A DNA stretch of 64,000 nt from SCUD01 sp036824505 (GCA_036824505.1 DAITAA010000003.1:1-64000); one strand, 5' to 3'. Positions 16,686 through 25,763 are shown, counted from the stretch's first letter. Notes: generated from the letters alone by a model not told the origin. Program-made: numbers and translations.

Positions 16686-17456
16686 ATGCGATCCCTGCTG
16701 ATCCTCGCGCTCTCGCTCGCGACTGCCTACCTTGGTCTTTGTGCATGGTTCTTTCTCACGCAGCGCTCCCAGATCTACTTTCCGGTGCCGGAATCGAATC
16801 CACCCGGCACGCGATCGATACGGCTGAAAAGCGGCGATGCGACCATCAAGATCTGGGTGGTCGAGCGGCCGGGCCCGCGCGCCCTGATCTACTTTGGCGG
16901 CAATGCCGAGGACGTGTCCGCAAATCTGGCATCCTTTTCTTCCGCGTTTCCGCAGCATTCGCTGTATCTGGTGAATTACCGTGGCTACGGCGGCAGTACC
17001 GGCGAGCCCTCGGAATCGGCGCTGGTCGCCGACGCGCTTGCCGTCTACGATCAGCTGCATGGCAGGTATCCGCATATCTCGATCGTGGGCCGCAGTCTCG
17101 GCACGGGCATCGCCGTTCAACTCGCAGCAGCCCGCGAAGTGCATCGCCTCGTGCTGGTGACGCCCTACGACAGCCTCGCCGATGTTGCGGCGGCACACAT
17201 GCCGATATTTCCCGTTCGGCTGCTGATGCGCGACCGCTATGACTCTGCAAGCCGGGTGCAGGCGGTAGCGGCGCCGGTGCTGGCCGTTATCGCCAGCGAT
17301 GACGAAATCATCCCGCGTGGAAGATCTGAGGCCTTGGTGAATGCGTTTCCGCGGTCGCAGGTCCGCGCAGTACTGCTGGATGGCGCGACCCACAATTCCA
17401 TCGATTTATACCCGGGCTATTTGCGGGCGATCGGGGATTTTCTTGCTGCGGACTGA
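16686..17456 (+). CDS. membrane-anchored alpha/beta hydrolase (Bem46/ABHD13-like)
   Basis: 256 aa. An N-terminal membrane anchor (MRSLLILALSLATAYLGLCAWF) is followed by a serine hydrolase domain. The nucleophile elbow is GRSLGTG (Ser near 139), with Asp in IASDDEIIP and His in DGATHNSID. NYRGYGGSTGEPSE is characteristic of the Bem46/YfhR subgroup. It should be a periplasm-facing esterase or peptidase of unknown substrate. No clear Shine-Dalgarno is seen before the ATG. Confidence 0.88.
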   Translation: MRSLLILALSLATAYLGLCAWFFLTQRSQIYFPVPESNPPGTRSIRLKSGDATIKIWVVERPGPRALIYFGGNAEDVSANLASFSSAFPQHSLYLVNYRGYGGSTGEPSESALVADALAVYDQLHGRYPHISIVGRSLGTGIAVQLAAAREVHRLVLVTPYDSLADVAAAHMPIFPVRLLMRDRYDSASRVQAVAAPVLAVIASDDEIIPRGRSEALVNAFPRSQVRAVLLDGATHNSIDLYPGYLRAIGDFLAAD

Positions 17457-17511
17457 GTCATAGATGTGCCACGCCGCTCGCCATGCGATCATGCACGGAG
17501 GGTCCACGGAT

Positions 17512-18477
17512 ATGCACTTGCCGTTCGGAAGCCGGGCGTGCCTCGCGATACTGGCGGCTGCCTTGCTGGCATCAGGCTGCTCGGTGCAGCGGTTCGCCAC
17601 CAACAGGATCGGTAACACGCTCGCCGCGTCCGGCACGACTTATTCTGCTGACGAGGATCCTGAACTGATCGGTGCGGCGCTGCCATTCAGCCTGAAACTG
17701 ATGGAAAGCGTTCTGGCGTCCACTCCCAGGCACCGCGAGCTGCTCGCGGCGACCGCCGCCGGATTTACGCAATACGCCTACGCTTTCATACAGCAGGAGG
17801 CCGATGCAATCGCACTCGATGACACGGATCGCGCCTGGGTCGCATGGAATCGGGCGCGGAGGATGTATCTGCGCGCGCGCGACTATGGGCTGCGCGCTCT
17901 TGATGTGGCGGTGCCCGACTTCAGCGCGACCCTCCGGACCGCGCCCGCCGCGGCAGTCGGCAAAGCCGGCGCAGCTGAGGTCGATCTGCTCTACTGGACC
18001 GCCGCCTCCTGGGCAGCAGCAATCGGACTCGGTAAGGATGATCCCTCGTTGGTCGCTGATCTCGCGCTCGTGTCGGCACTGATCGACCGGGCACTCGCCG
18101 TGGACGCGGACTGGGACCGTGGCGCCATTCATGCCTTCCTTGTGACTTATGAGATGGCGCGGCCCGATGCAACAGGGAACTTTGATGACCGGGTCGCCAG
18201 TGCACGGGTGCATTTCGACCGCGCCATTGCCTTGTCGCAAGGCAAGGCCGCGGGTCCGTATGTTTCCTGGGCCGAGTCGGTGTGCCTGCCAAAGGAGGAT
18301 CGCGCATGTTTCGAGCAGATGCTCCAGGCGGCAATCAAGGTCAATCCGGACGACGATCCGGCCACGCGGCTGGCCAACACGATAATTCAGCGCCGTGCCG
18401 CATGGCTCCTGGCCAATGTGGATCGCTGGATCCTGCCCCCGCTGGACGAGACCGAAGGTCTAGAGGAACAACCATGA
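17512..18477 (+). CDS. TRAP transporter TatT-type lipoprotein
   Basis: 321 aa, starting at the ATG at 17512 (GGAGG 10 nt upstream). The leader ends in the lipobox LLASGC, so it should be lipid-anchored. The body is helical and repeat-like (ELLAATAAGFTQYAYAFIQQ; RARRMYLRARDYGLRALD; ARVHFDRAIALSQGK), as in the TatT family, which forms a trimeric periplasmic partner of TRAP substrate-binding proteins. Its stop overlaps the DctP start by 4 nt, giving a tatT-dctP-dctQM operon. The ligand is not known; hydrophobic or organic-acid ligands have been proposed for such systems. Confidence 0.88.
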   Translation: MHLPFGSRACLAILAAALLASGCSVQRFATNRIGNTLAASGTTYSADEDPELIGAALPFSLKLMESVLASTPRHRELLAATAAGFTQYAYAFIQQEADAIALDDTDRAWVAWNRARRMYLRARDYGLRALDVAVPDFSATLRTAPAAAVGKAGAAEVDLLYWTAASWAAAIGLGKDDPSLVADLALVSALIDRALAVDADWDRGAIHAFLVTYEMARPDATGNFDDRVASARVHFDRAIALSQGKAAGPYVSWAESVCLPKEDRACFEQMLQAAIKVNPDDDPATRLANTIIQRRAAWLLANVDRWILPPLDETEGLEEQP

Positions 18478-19499
18478 TCAGCAGCTCAGTCTTCTCCACG
18501 CGCCTTGTAGCCATGGTGCTGACAGGATTGGCCTGCGGCTTCGGAATCATCGGCGTTGCGGCGGGAGGCACGGAGCTGCGCATCGCGACCGTCGCACCGG
18601 CCGGTTCGTCCTTCCACAAACGCCTGCAGGCGCTCGGCAACGAATGGGCGCATGGCGCCGGCGGTGTATCGATGAACATCTATGCCGGCACGCAGGGCGG
18701 CGAACTGCAGATCGTCAGGCGCATGCGCGTCGGGCAGCTGCAGGGCGCGATGCTGAGTGCGGTCGGTCTCGCCCAGATCGAGCGCTCGGTGACGGCGCTG
18801 CAATACATGCCGCTGATGTTCCATGACTGGAGCGACGTCGATCTTGTGCGTGAGCGGCTGCGTCCCGACCTGGAAAAGCGCCTGCGCGACGCCGGCTATG
18901 TCGTGATGTTCTGGGCCGATGCCGGCTGGGTGCGATTTTTTTCCAGCAAGCCCATCAGGCGTTTCCAGGACCTCAAGTCGCTGCGCGTGTATGCGAGTTC
19001 TGGCGATCCGCAAAGCGTCGAGCTCATGAAGGCCTACTACACGCCCGTGGTGCTCGAGCCGGATCAGATCCTGCTCGGCTTGCGCAATGGCATGATCGAC
19101 GCTTTGCCCGTGCCGGCGTTCCTGGCGAACTTCGACCAGGTGCCCACCTATGCGCCCTACATGCTGGATCTGCACTGGGCTCCGATCACCGGCGCGCTGG
19201 TCATCACGGAGAAGGCCTGGAACAAGCTTGACCCGGCGGCCCAGGCGTGGCTGCGCGAGGCTTCCGAGCGCGCCGGCGACGAGATGCGCCGCGCGAGCCG
19301 CGCTGAGGACGAGCAGGCCGTGCAGGCGATGAAGGACAAGATGGGCCTCAAGGTCATACCGATGACACCGGAAGCCGAGCGCGAATGGCGCGCCGAAGTC
19401 GCTCGCATCTATCCGCGCATCCGCGGCACGCTGGTTCCGGCGCCCATGTTTGACGCGACAGTCGAAACGCTGAAGGCCAAGCGCGCAGCCGGCAAGTGA
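18474..19499 (+). CDS. dctP: TRAP transporter periplasmic substrate-binding protein
   Basis: 341 aa with a Sec leader (MISSSVFSTRLVAMVLTGLA...). Mature features of the DctP family: LRIATVAPAGSSFHKRLQ at the N-terminus, GGELQIVRRMRVGQLQGAM, and FFSSKPIRRFQDLKSLRVYA with the conserved substrate-carboxylate region. It ends with the usual amphipathic helices. It binds the TRAP substrate in the periplasm and hands it to the membrane subunit encoded immediately downstream (TGATG overlap). The association with TatT places it in the TatT-containing TRAP subgroup. Confidence 0.92.
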   Translation: MISSSVFSTRLVAMVLTGLACGFGIIGVAAGGTELRIATVAPAGSSFHKRLQALGNEWAHGAGGVSMNIYAGTQGGELQIVRRMRVGQLQGAMLSAVGLAQIERSVTALQYMPLMFHDWSDVDLVRERLRPDLEKRLRDAGYVVMFWADAGWVRFFSSKPIRRFQDLKSLRVYASSGDPQSVELMKAYYTPVVLEPDQILLGLRNGMIDALPVPAFLANFDQVPTYAPYMLDLHWAPITGALVITEKAWNKLDPAAQAWLREASERAGDEMRRASRAEDEQAVQAMKDKMGLKVIPMTPEAEREWRAEVARIYPRIRGTLVPAPMFDATVETLKAKRAAGK

Positions 19500-21271
19500 T
19501 GCTGCTCGTCCATCGCGCCGAGAATCTGCTGCTCGCGGCGGTGCTCGCATTGCTGGTGCTGCTGGGCGTGGCCGGCGCTACGGCGGCGTTTGCAAATGCC
19601 GATGAGCTGATCCGCCACCTGACATTGCTGGTCGGCATGCTGGGCGGCATGGCAGCCGCCCGCGACGGCAGGCTGCTGTCGATGGGAACCATTGCGCTGG
19701 CGCTTCCACACCACTGGAAACCGGCGATTGACGCCTTTACCGGACTGGTCGGCACGACTGTATCCGCGATCCTGACGCTTGCGGCCTGGCAATTCGTATC
19801 CGGGGAGGCGGAGTCCTCCAGTGTGCTCGCGTTCGGCGTGCCGCGCATCGCGTTGCAGGCCGTGATGCCACTGGGATTTGCCTTCATCACGCTGCGCCTG
19901 GCGCGTCACGCGGCAAGCAGCAATGTCGCGCGCGCGATCGTATTCGTTGTGGCGGTGGCTTTGACGGTTGTTGCTTCGCAGCTCGACGGAGGCGTGGAGG
20001 GGCTGCGCACCCCACTCCTGGTTGCGCTCGCCATTGCCATCCTGTGCGGCGCACCGCTCTTTGTCGGTCTTGCCGGCATTGCGCTGATCTTCTTCATCAG
20101 CGTGGGGGATCCGATTGCGTCGGTGCCGCTCGACCACTACGACCAGGTCACCAACCCGCTGCTGGCGACGCTGCCCCTGTTCACGTTGGCCGGCTATATC
20201 GTGACGTCCACCGGCGCGGCCAGGCGTCTGGTCCGCCTGTTGCGGGCCTGGACCGGCCACTTGCGCGGCGGACCTGCGGTCGTCACCGTGTTCGCCTGTG
20301 CATTTTTCACGGCATTCACCGGCGGTTCCGGCATCACGATCTTGGCGCTCGGCGGCCTGTTGATGCCGATCCTCATATCTTCGCGCTATGGCGACCGCAA
20401 CGCGCTTGGCCTCGTGACCGGCGCGGGATCGCTTGGGGTGCTGTTCGCGCCCTGCCTGCCGCTGATCCTGTATTCGATCGTGGCCCAGGTTTCCATCGAG
20501 GAGATGTTCCTGGGCGGGGCGCTGCCGGGATTGCTGATGGTCGTGCTGGCCTGCGCCTGGGGCATTGCGATGTCGCCCCGCATGAAAGTGCGCCCGCGCT
20601 TCAGCTGGCGGCGGGTCGCCGTCACGACCTGGCGCGCGAAATGGGACTTGATGCTGCCGGTCGTGCCGCTGGTGCTGATCTTCGGGGGTTACGTGCTGCC
20701 GGTGCCCGCAGCGGCCCTCACGGCCGCCTACGCTATCCTGGTCGCGGCCATCATCAATCGCGACCTGCCACGCGGCGAAAAACTCGTTGCGGTCATGTGT
20801 GAGTGCGGATTGCTCGTCGGCGGCGTGCTCCTGATCCTCGGCACGGCGATGGGCCTGACCAACCTCTTGATCACCGAACACGTGCCGGACCGGCTGACCG
20901 TCTGGGTCGGCAGTGCAATCGATGCGCGCTGGGCGTTCCTTCTGATGCTGAACCTGATCATGATCGTGCTCGGCTGCCTGATAGAGATCTTCTCCGCGAT
21001 CATCGTGGTCGCGCCGCTGATAGTGCCGGTCGCAGCGGCCTTTGACGTCAATCCGGTGCATCTGGGCGTGATCATGCTGGCGAGCCTCGAGCTCGGATAC
21101 CTGATGCCGCCGATCGGATTGAATCTCCTGATGTCAGCCACTCGCTTCCGGCGCCCGATGCTCGAGGTTGCACGCGCGAGCCTGCCGATGCTGTTCGTGC
21201 TGGCGATCGGTGTTGCGTTAATCACGGCATTTCCGCAGATGACCCTGGCGTTGCCGCGATGGCTCCTGTGA
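19499..21271 (+). CDS. dctM: TRAP transporter fused small/large permease (DctQM)
   Basis: 590 aa. The ATG at 19499 overlaps the dctP stop (a GTG one codon earlier is also possible). The N-terminal third, with four membrane helices, corresponds to the small DctQ subunit (GGMAAARDGRLLSMGTIAL). The rest is the DctM large subunit with about 12 hydrophobic segments and the family motifs FTGGSGITILALGGLLMP and GAGSLGVLFAPCLPLILYS. It imports substrate with sodium or proton symport. Q-M fusion is common in TRAP systems and here explains the lack of a separate dctQ. Confidence 0.92.
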   Translation: MLLVHRAENLLLAAVLALLVLLGVAGATAAFANADELIRHLTLLVGMLGGMAAARDGRLLSMGTIALALPHHWKPAIDAFTGLVGTTVSAILTLAAWQFVSGEAESSSVLAFGVPRIALQAVMPLGFAFITLRLARHAASSNVARAIVFVVAVALTVVASQLDGGVEGLRTPLLVALAIAILCGAPLFVGLAGIALIFFISVGDPIASVPLDHYDQVTNPLLATLPLFTLAGYIVTSTGAARRLVRLLRAWTGHLRGGPAVVTVFACAFFTAFTGGSGITILALGGLLMPILISSRYGDRNALGLVTGAGSLGVLFAPCLPLILYSIVAQVSIEEMFLGGALPGLLMVVLACAWGIAMSPRMKVRPRFSWRRVAVTTWRAKWDLMLPVVPLVLIFGGYVLPVPAAALTAAYAILVAAIINRDLPRGEKLVAVMCECGLLVGGVLLILGTAMGLTNLLITEHVPDRLTVWVGSAIDARWAFLLMLNLIMIVLGCLIEIFSAIIVVAPLIVPVAAAFDVNPVHLGVIMLASLELGYLMPPIGLNLLMSATRFRRPMLEVARASLPMLFVLAIGVALITAFPQMTLALPRWLL

Positions 21272-21329
21272 CCGGGCGCCATGCCGTGGAGCAGCGGTGC
21301 AATGCATCTGCGCGGCGCGGCTGATTCCC

Positions 21330-21902
21330 TTATCGCTGATCCTGGCCCGTCTCCCGGTGAGCCGCGCTCTGCAGCAGCGCAAACGCTTCCTCGACGACAG
21401 CGTCTTGGCCCTCGTTGGTCAGGATCGTGAACCTGAGGACCAGGCCACCGGCCTGCAATGCGCCCTGGTTCATGTACCTGAATTCCTCCGGTCCTGGCTC
21501 GCGGTCCGTGGCGACGAAATAGAAGCCGACACCGCTTGCGCCCTGCAGCCGGCGGATTTCCAGGCGCTCGTCGACAAACTGGTCGCGAATTCGCTCTGCC
21601 GCACGCCGCACTGTTTCACGGAGCGTTTCCGCGTCCGGGACGGTTTCATCAGGGGCATCCGGCCAGTCGGGGGTGATGTAGACCTCGAAGGGCGCGCCCT
21701 CCCTGGGGCTCAGCCGGATGGTAGGAGGCCCGCCATCCTCAGGCTGGTCGACGCGCGAGTCCCAGGCTGGGGGCACAACGAGCTCCAGGCTGTCCAGATT
21801 CGGCAAATCGTAGCTGTGCGGGGTGGCGGCCTCGGCTCGCGCAGGCGATTGCCAGGCCAGCAGGACCAGGCACGGCACAATGACAGTGACCAGGCGACTC
21901 AT
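21330..21902 (-). CDS. hypothetical exported protein
   Basis: 190 aa. The start at 21902 (GGAGA upstream) gives a good signal peptide ending SPARAEA. The mature protein is acidic and proline-rich at first (DLPNLDSLELVVPPAWDSRV), then looks like an alpha/beta domain ending in a helix (DAVVEEAFALLQSAA). I do not recognise the family; the overall pattern recalls small periplasmic PsbP-like or lipocalin-sized proteins. It lies 88 nt downstream of exbD on the same strand and may be transcribed with it. Confidence 0.7.
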   Translation of the reverse strand: MSRLVTVIVPCLVLLAWQSPARAEAATPHSYDLPNLDSLELVVPPAWDSRVDQPEDGGPPTIRLSPREGAPFEVYITPDWPDAPDETVPDAETLRETVRRAAERIRDQFVDERLEIRRLQGASGVGFYFVATDREPGPEEFRYMNQGALQAGGLVLRFTILTNEGQDAVVEEAFALLQSAAHRETGQDQR

Positions 21903-21990
21903 GGCTTGGGTCTCCGAGAGCAAGAAGGGCCAGCAATGCCGGCCCTTCATACGGTGTCACTCCGCGCTGCGGCCGGATTCGCGTGCCGCG

Positions 21991-22407
21991 CTAGAGTGTA
22001 GGGGCCCCGCCCGATACGAAGCCGACCTTCTGCAGTCCGCCGCGCTGCAGGGTGAACAGCACATGGGCGACATAGACGTAGGGCGTGCGCCGGTCGGCAT
22101 CCACGTGGATCTCCGGTTGCGGATCCTTGGCGTTTTCGATCGCGACGTAGTCCCGGAATGTCGCGTCGTCGATGGGTGACCCGTTCCAGAGAATGGTGCC
22201 GTCGAAATCGACGTAAATCTTCATGACAATGGGCTCTACGAGCGGCGGGTTCGGGTTATCCCGCGGCAGGTCGATCTTGACTGCGTGTGTCATCACCGGG
22301 ATGGTGATGATGAAAATGATCAGCAGCACGAGCATGATGTCCACGAGCGGAATGACATTCGGCTCGACCATCGGATCTGCGCTGTCGCCCTTGATCGCAA
22401 CTGCCAT
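21991..22407 (-). CDS. exbD: ExbD/TolR-type biopolymer transport protein, orphan
   Basis: 138 aa. The pattern is a short cytoplasmic N-terminus, one membrane helix carrying the essential Asp (VIPLVDIMLVLLIIFIITIP), and a periplasmic domain with IHVDADRRTPYVYVAHVL and FTLQRGGLQKVGFVS. ExbD couples the proton gradient to TonB together with ExbB, which is not encoded nearby, nor is a TonB. The Shine-Dalgarno (GGGGGA) lies inside one arm of a 10-bp inverted repeat. It is divergent from the EF-G-like gene. Confidence 0.92.
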   Translation of the reverse strand: MAVAIKGDSADPMVEPNVIPLVDIMLVLLIIFIITIPVMTHAVKIDLPRDNPNPPLVEPIVMKIYVDFDGTILWNGSPIDDATFRDYVAIENAKDPQPEIHVDADRRTPYVYVAHVLFTLQRGGLQKVGFVSGGAPTL

Positions 22408-22414
22408 GAAATTC

Positions 22415-22481
22415 CCCCGCCGGGCCTTTGCCGTTGTCTAATGACCCGTTGAGGCCGAGTTTGCCCTTCATCCCGGCGGGG
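22415..22481. repeat. 10-bp inverted repeat in divergent promoter region
   Basis: CCCCGCCGGG at 22415-22424 is matched perfectly by CCCGGCGGGG at 22472-22481, with 47 nt between. It lies between exbD (start 22407) and the EF-G-like gene (start 22552), and one arm covers the exbD ribosome-binding site. It could be a regulator site pair or an mRNA structure in the exbD leader; at this GC content chance is also possible. Confidence 0.4.
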
Positions 22482-22551
22482 CGCAAGTCGCCGGTTTCGG
22501 TGCTATCCTTTTCGAAAAATGCGCCAGGCGCGCGGATAAGCGAGGGATTTG

Positions 22552-24600
22552 ATGACCAGAGCGACCGGCGACATTCGAAACATTGCACTGGTAGGCCATG
22601 CCGGGGTGGGCAAGACCCTGCTGGCGGAGGCGCTGCTGTTCGGCGCAGGCAGCATCCGCGCCAAGGGCAGTCTGGTCCGCGGAACAACGGTCTGCGACCA
22701 TGACCCGCAGGCCCGCCGGCTGCAGCATTCCGTCGATGCCACGATCTGCTGGCTTGAAAGCGGTGGGGCCCATGTCAACCTGATCGATACCCCCGGCTAC
22801 CCGGATTTCATCGGCCGCACCCTGCCCGTGCTCGAGGCCGTCGAGACCGCGGCGGTCATCGTCAGCGCCGTGAATGGCGTCGAGGCGATGACCCAGCGGA
22901 TGATGGACATCACCCGGGACCGCGGTCTTTGCCGGATCATCATCGTCAACAAGATCGACGCGCGCGAGGCCAATGCCGAGGCCACGCTCGAGGAGATCCA
23001 GGACCAGTTCGGCAAGGAATGCCTGCCGGTCAACCTGCCTGCAGGCAAAGCCAGCAAGGTCGTCGACTGCTTTTTCCATAACGAAGGCGAGGCGACCGAT
23101 TTCTCCTCGGTGGCCGCTGCTCATACCGAGATCATCGACCAGGTCGTCGAGGTGGATGACGACCTGATGGCTCTTTACCTCGAGCAGGGCGAGGAGTTGC
23201 GGCCGGAACAGCTCCACGACCCCTTCGAAAAGGCGTTGCGCGAGGGCCATCTGATCCCGGTGTGCTTCGTGTCGGCCGAAACCGGCGCCGGCATCCCGGA
23301 ATTGCTCGAGATGTTCGCGCGATTGATGCCGAATCCGGCGGAAGGGAATCCGCCGCCCTTCATGAAGGGCGAGGGCGAGGGCGCCGACCGCGTGCAGATC
23401 GTGCCGGATCCGGCGCGCCATGCGATCGCGCACGTCTTCAAGGTCAACATGGACCCCTTTGTCGGCAAACTGGGATTGTTCAGGGTCCATCAGGGAACCA
23501 TCAGGGCCGGCGCGCAGCTCTTTGTCGGCGACGCCCGGAAACCCGTGAAGATCGCTCACCTGTTCCAAATGCAGGGCAAGGAGCACAACGACATGACGCT
23601 GGCGGTGCCTGGCGACATCTGCGCGGTGGCCAAGCTCGATGAACTGCATTTTGACGCTGTGCTGCACGACTCCCACGACGAAGACAATTTCCACCTGAAA
23701 CCGATCGCCTACCCGCCGGCGATGCTGGGAGTCGCGATCCAGCCGGAACGGCGCGGCGACGAGCACAAGCTGGCCGAAGCGCTGCACAAGCTGGCGATCG
23801 AGGATCCCTGCGTGCGTGTTGAACACGCGACCGGGCTGAATGAAACCGTCCTGTACGGCATGGGCGACCTGCACCTGCGCGTCATGATCGAGCGCATGAC
23901 CGAGCGTTATGGCGTCGCGGTCAAGACCCGCCCGCCCAGCATTCCGTATCGCGAGACGATCACGCGCCCGGCTGAGGGGCATCATCGCCACAAAAAGCAG
24001 ACCGGTGGCGCCGGGCAATTCGGCGAAGTTTACCTGCGGGTTGAACCGCTGGCGCGCGGTACGGGTTTCGAATTCGTCGATGACGTGGTCGGGGGCGCGA
24101 TCCCGAACCAGTTCATACCGGCCGTCGAAAAGGGCATCCGCAACGCGCTGATCGAAGGCGCGGTCGCCGGATTCCCGATTCACGACATCCGCGTGTCCGT
24201 TTATGACGGCAAGTATCACTCGGTGGACTCGAAGGAGGTCGCATTCGTCGCTGCGGGCCGCAAGGCGTTTCTCGATGCCGTGAGCAAGGCCGGCGCGACG
24301 GTGCTGGAACCCATCGTGCACGTCGAGATAACCGCGCCGGGCACCGTAATGGGCGACATCACGGCCGACCTCGCGACACGGCGCGCACGCATCAATGGCA
24401 ATGAAGCGCGCGCACGGGGGCGCATCGTGGTCTCGGCCTATGTTCCGCTTGCGGAAGTCATGGATTACCAGACCCGGCTCAAGGCGCTGACCGGCGGCGA
24501 GGGCAGTTTCACGCTGGAACTCAGCCACTATGACCCGGTGCCGCCGCGGAGGCAGCAGGAACTGGCCTCAGCCTGGAAACCCGCCGCCGGGGAGGAATGA
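22552..24600 (+). CDS. elongation factor G-like protein (FusA paralogue)
   Basis: 682 aa, about 20 residues shorter than canonical EF-G. The ATG at 22552 has GAGGG 5 nt upstream. G1 is GHAGVGKT (residues 15-22) instead of the EF-G form GHIDAGKTT; G3 is DTPGYPDF (79-86) with Tyr83 where EF-G has the catalytic His; G4 NKID is at 133-136. Domains II-V follow (QTGGAGQFGEVYLRVEP; GTVMGDITADLATRRARI). It belongs to the EF-G-like group that is not the main translocase. It may act on ribosomes under special conditions. It heads a compact set with an NYN/OST-HTH protein, which suggests a link to RNA. Confidence 0.9.
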   Translation: MTRATGDIRNIALVGHAGVGKTLLAEALLFGAGSIRAKGSLVRGTTVCDHDPQARRLQHSVDATICWLESGGAHVNLIDTPGYPDFIGRTLPVLEAVETAAVIVSAVNGVEAMTQRMMDITRDRGLCRIIIVNKIDAREANAEATLEEIQDQFGKECLPVNLPAGKASKVVDCFFHNEGEATDFSSVAAAHTEIIDQVVEVDDDLMALYLEQGEELRPEQLHDPFEKALREGHLIPVCFVSAETGAGIPELLEMFARLMPNPAEGNPPPFMKGEGEGADRVQIVPDPARHAIAHVFKVNMDPFVGKLGLFRVHQGTIRAGAQLFVGDARKPVKIAHLFQMQGKEHNDMTLAVPGDICAVAKLDELHFDAVLHDSHDEDNFHLKPIAYPPAMLGVAIQPERRGDEHKLAEALHKLAIEDPCVRVEHATGLNETVLYGMGDLHLRVMIERMTERYGVAVKTRPPSIPYRETITRPAEGHHRHKKQTGGAGQFGEVYLRVEPLARGTGFEFVDDVVGGAIPNQFIPAVEKGIRNALIEGAVAGFPIHDIRVSVYDGKYHSVDSKEVAFVAAGRKAFLDAVSKAGATVLEPIVHVEITAPGTVMGDITADLATRRARINGNEARARGRIVVSAYVPLAEVMDYQTRLKALTGGEGSFTLELSHYDPVPPRRQQELASAWKPAAGEE

Positions 24601-24607
24601 GCCGCAC

Positions 24608-25414
24608 ATGGACAACCGATCGGACACAAGGATCATGGCCGTCTTCTGCGACTTCGAGAATGTCGCGCTTGGTGTGCGCGACGCGAAGATCGCTTCGTTC
24701 GACATCCGCAAGGTGCTCGAGCGCCTGCTGCTGAAGGGCAACATCGTCGTCAAGAAGGCCTACTGCAACTGGGAGCGCTACAAGGATTTCAAGGGCGAAA
24801 TGCACGAAGCCGCCTTCGAGCTGATCGAAATTCCACATGTAAGGATGTCCGGCAAGAACTCCGCTGATATCCGCATGGTCGTCGACGCGCTGGATCTGTG
24901 CTACACGAAATCGCACGTCGATACATTCGTGATCATCAGCGGCGACTCGGATTTCTCGCCACTGGTCAGCAAATTGCGCGAGAACAACAAGACCGTTGTT
25001 GGCGTTGGCGTCAAGAATTCGACCTCCGACCTGCTGATCAGCGGTTGCGATGAGTTCATCTATTACGATGACCTGGTGCGTGGGGAGGGTCACGGGCGCA
25101 GCGCGAAGCGCGAAAAGACCGCGAAGGCCGCGACCAAGTCGCCTAGCACGCCGGATGACCGGCGTCAGGAGGGGATCGATCTCGCAGTCGAGACGGCCGA
25201 GGATCTTTTTGCAGAGCGGGATGCCGAGGAAAAGGTCTGGGGCTCGATGGTCAAGCAGGCCATCAAGCGGCGCAAACCCGGATTCAACGAGAGTTACTAT
25301 GGCTTCAAGACCTTCGGCAAGCTGCTGGAAGAGGCCCGCGATCGCAGGCTGATCGATCTCGAATTCGATTCAAAATCCGGTGGCTACATCATCACACGCG
25401 TCGCGGCGGGCTGA
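24608..25414 (+). CDS. NYN domain (PIN-like) protein with C-terminal OST-HTH/LOTUS domain
   Basis: 268 aa. The NYN/LabA nuclease fold is clear: VFCDFENVALG (Asp15), NSADIRMVVDAL and ISGDSDFSPLVSKLRENN supply the acidic metal-binding residues of PIN-like nucleases, followed by LISGCDEFIYYDDL. A charged linker (about 155-185) leads to an OST-HTH/LOTUS-type domain (WGSMVKQAIKRRKPGFNES, then LEEARDRRLIDLEFDSKS), which binds RNA in other proteins. A role as an RNA-cleaving or RNA-handling protein is likely from the family, not proven. It starts 7 nt after the EF-G-like stop and ends 1 nt before the Rieske gene. Confidence 0.9.
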   Translation: MDNRSDTRIMAVFCDFENVALGVRDAKIASFDIRKVLERLLLKGNIVVKKAYCNWERYKDFKGEMHEAAFELIEIPHVRMSGKNSADIRMVVDALDLCYTKSHVDTFVIISGDSDFSPLVSKLRENNKTVVGVGVKNSTSDLLISGCDEFIYYDDLVRGEGHGRSAKREKTAKAATKSPSTPDDRRQEGIDLAVETAEDLFAERDAEEKVWGSMVKQAIKRRKPGFNESYYGFKTFGKLLEEARDRRLIDLEFDSKSGGYIITRVAAG

Positions 25415-25415
25415 C

Positions 25416-25763
25416 ATGGGACGGCACGTCGTTTGCCGTGCCGATGACCTGCCGGTCGGCAGCATGAAGGCGTTCAAGAAGGGGGAAACACGCGTCGTCG
25501 TGTACCACCTGAAGAACGGGTTTTTTGCGACCCAGGCATTCTGTACGCACACATTCGGGCCGCTTGCCAGGGGAGAAATCGTGAAGGGCTGCCAGGTGGA
25601 ATGCCCGCTGCATCGCGCGCGCTTCGACATCGCAACCGGCGCGGTCGTGCGCTGGGCGAATTTTCCGCCGGGCATCCAGCTACTGGATGCGTTGCGCGGC
25701 GAAAAGGCGCTGCGCACCTATCCGGTCTCAGTCAGGGACGGGAACGTGGAGGTGACGTGGTGA
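25416..25763 (+). CDS. small Rieske [2Fe-2S] protein
   Basis: 115 aa. Single Rieske domain with the cluster ligands Cys43-x-His45 (FCTHTFG) and Cys63-x-x-His66 (ECPLHRARFD), and the usual later RTYPVSVRDGNVEV strand. No leader, so a soluble electron carrier resembling the ferredoxin components of dioxygenases or NirD-type proteins. No oxygenase or reductase partner is next to it; the nearest possible electron donor in the window is the ferredoxin-NADP reductase at 37.3 kb. The stop overlaps the following GTG start by 4 nt. Confidence 0.92.
   Translation: MGRHVVCRADDLPVGSMKAFKKGETRVVVYHLKNGFFATQAFCTHTFGPLARGEIVKGCQVECPLHRARFDIATGAVVRWANFPPGIQLLDALRGEKALRTYPVSVRDGNVEVTW

Noticed and set aside
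19409..21061. 550-codon minus-strand frame opposite the TRAP permease
   Set aside because: His/Gln/Arg-rich composition is the usual complement of a hydrophobic transporter gene.
21272..21329. Gap between the convergent TRAP permease and exported-protein genes examined for a terminator
   Set aside because: No stem followed by a T-run was found.
22468..24528. 686-codon open frame opposite the EF-G-like gene
   Set aside because: Sense strand encodes an evident GTPase; the antisense translation shows no domain.
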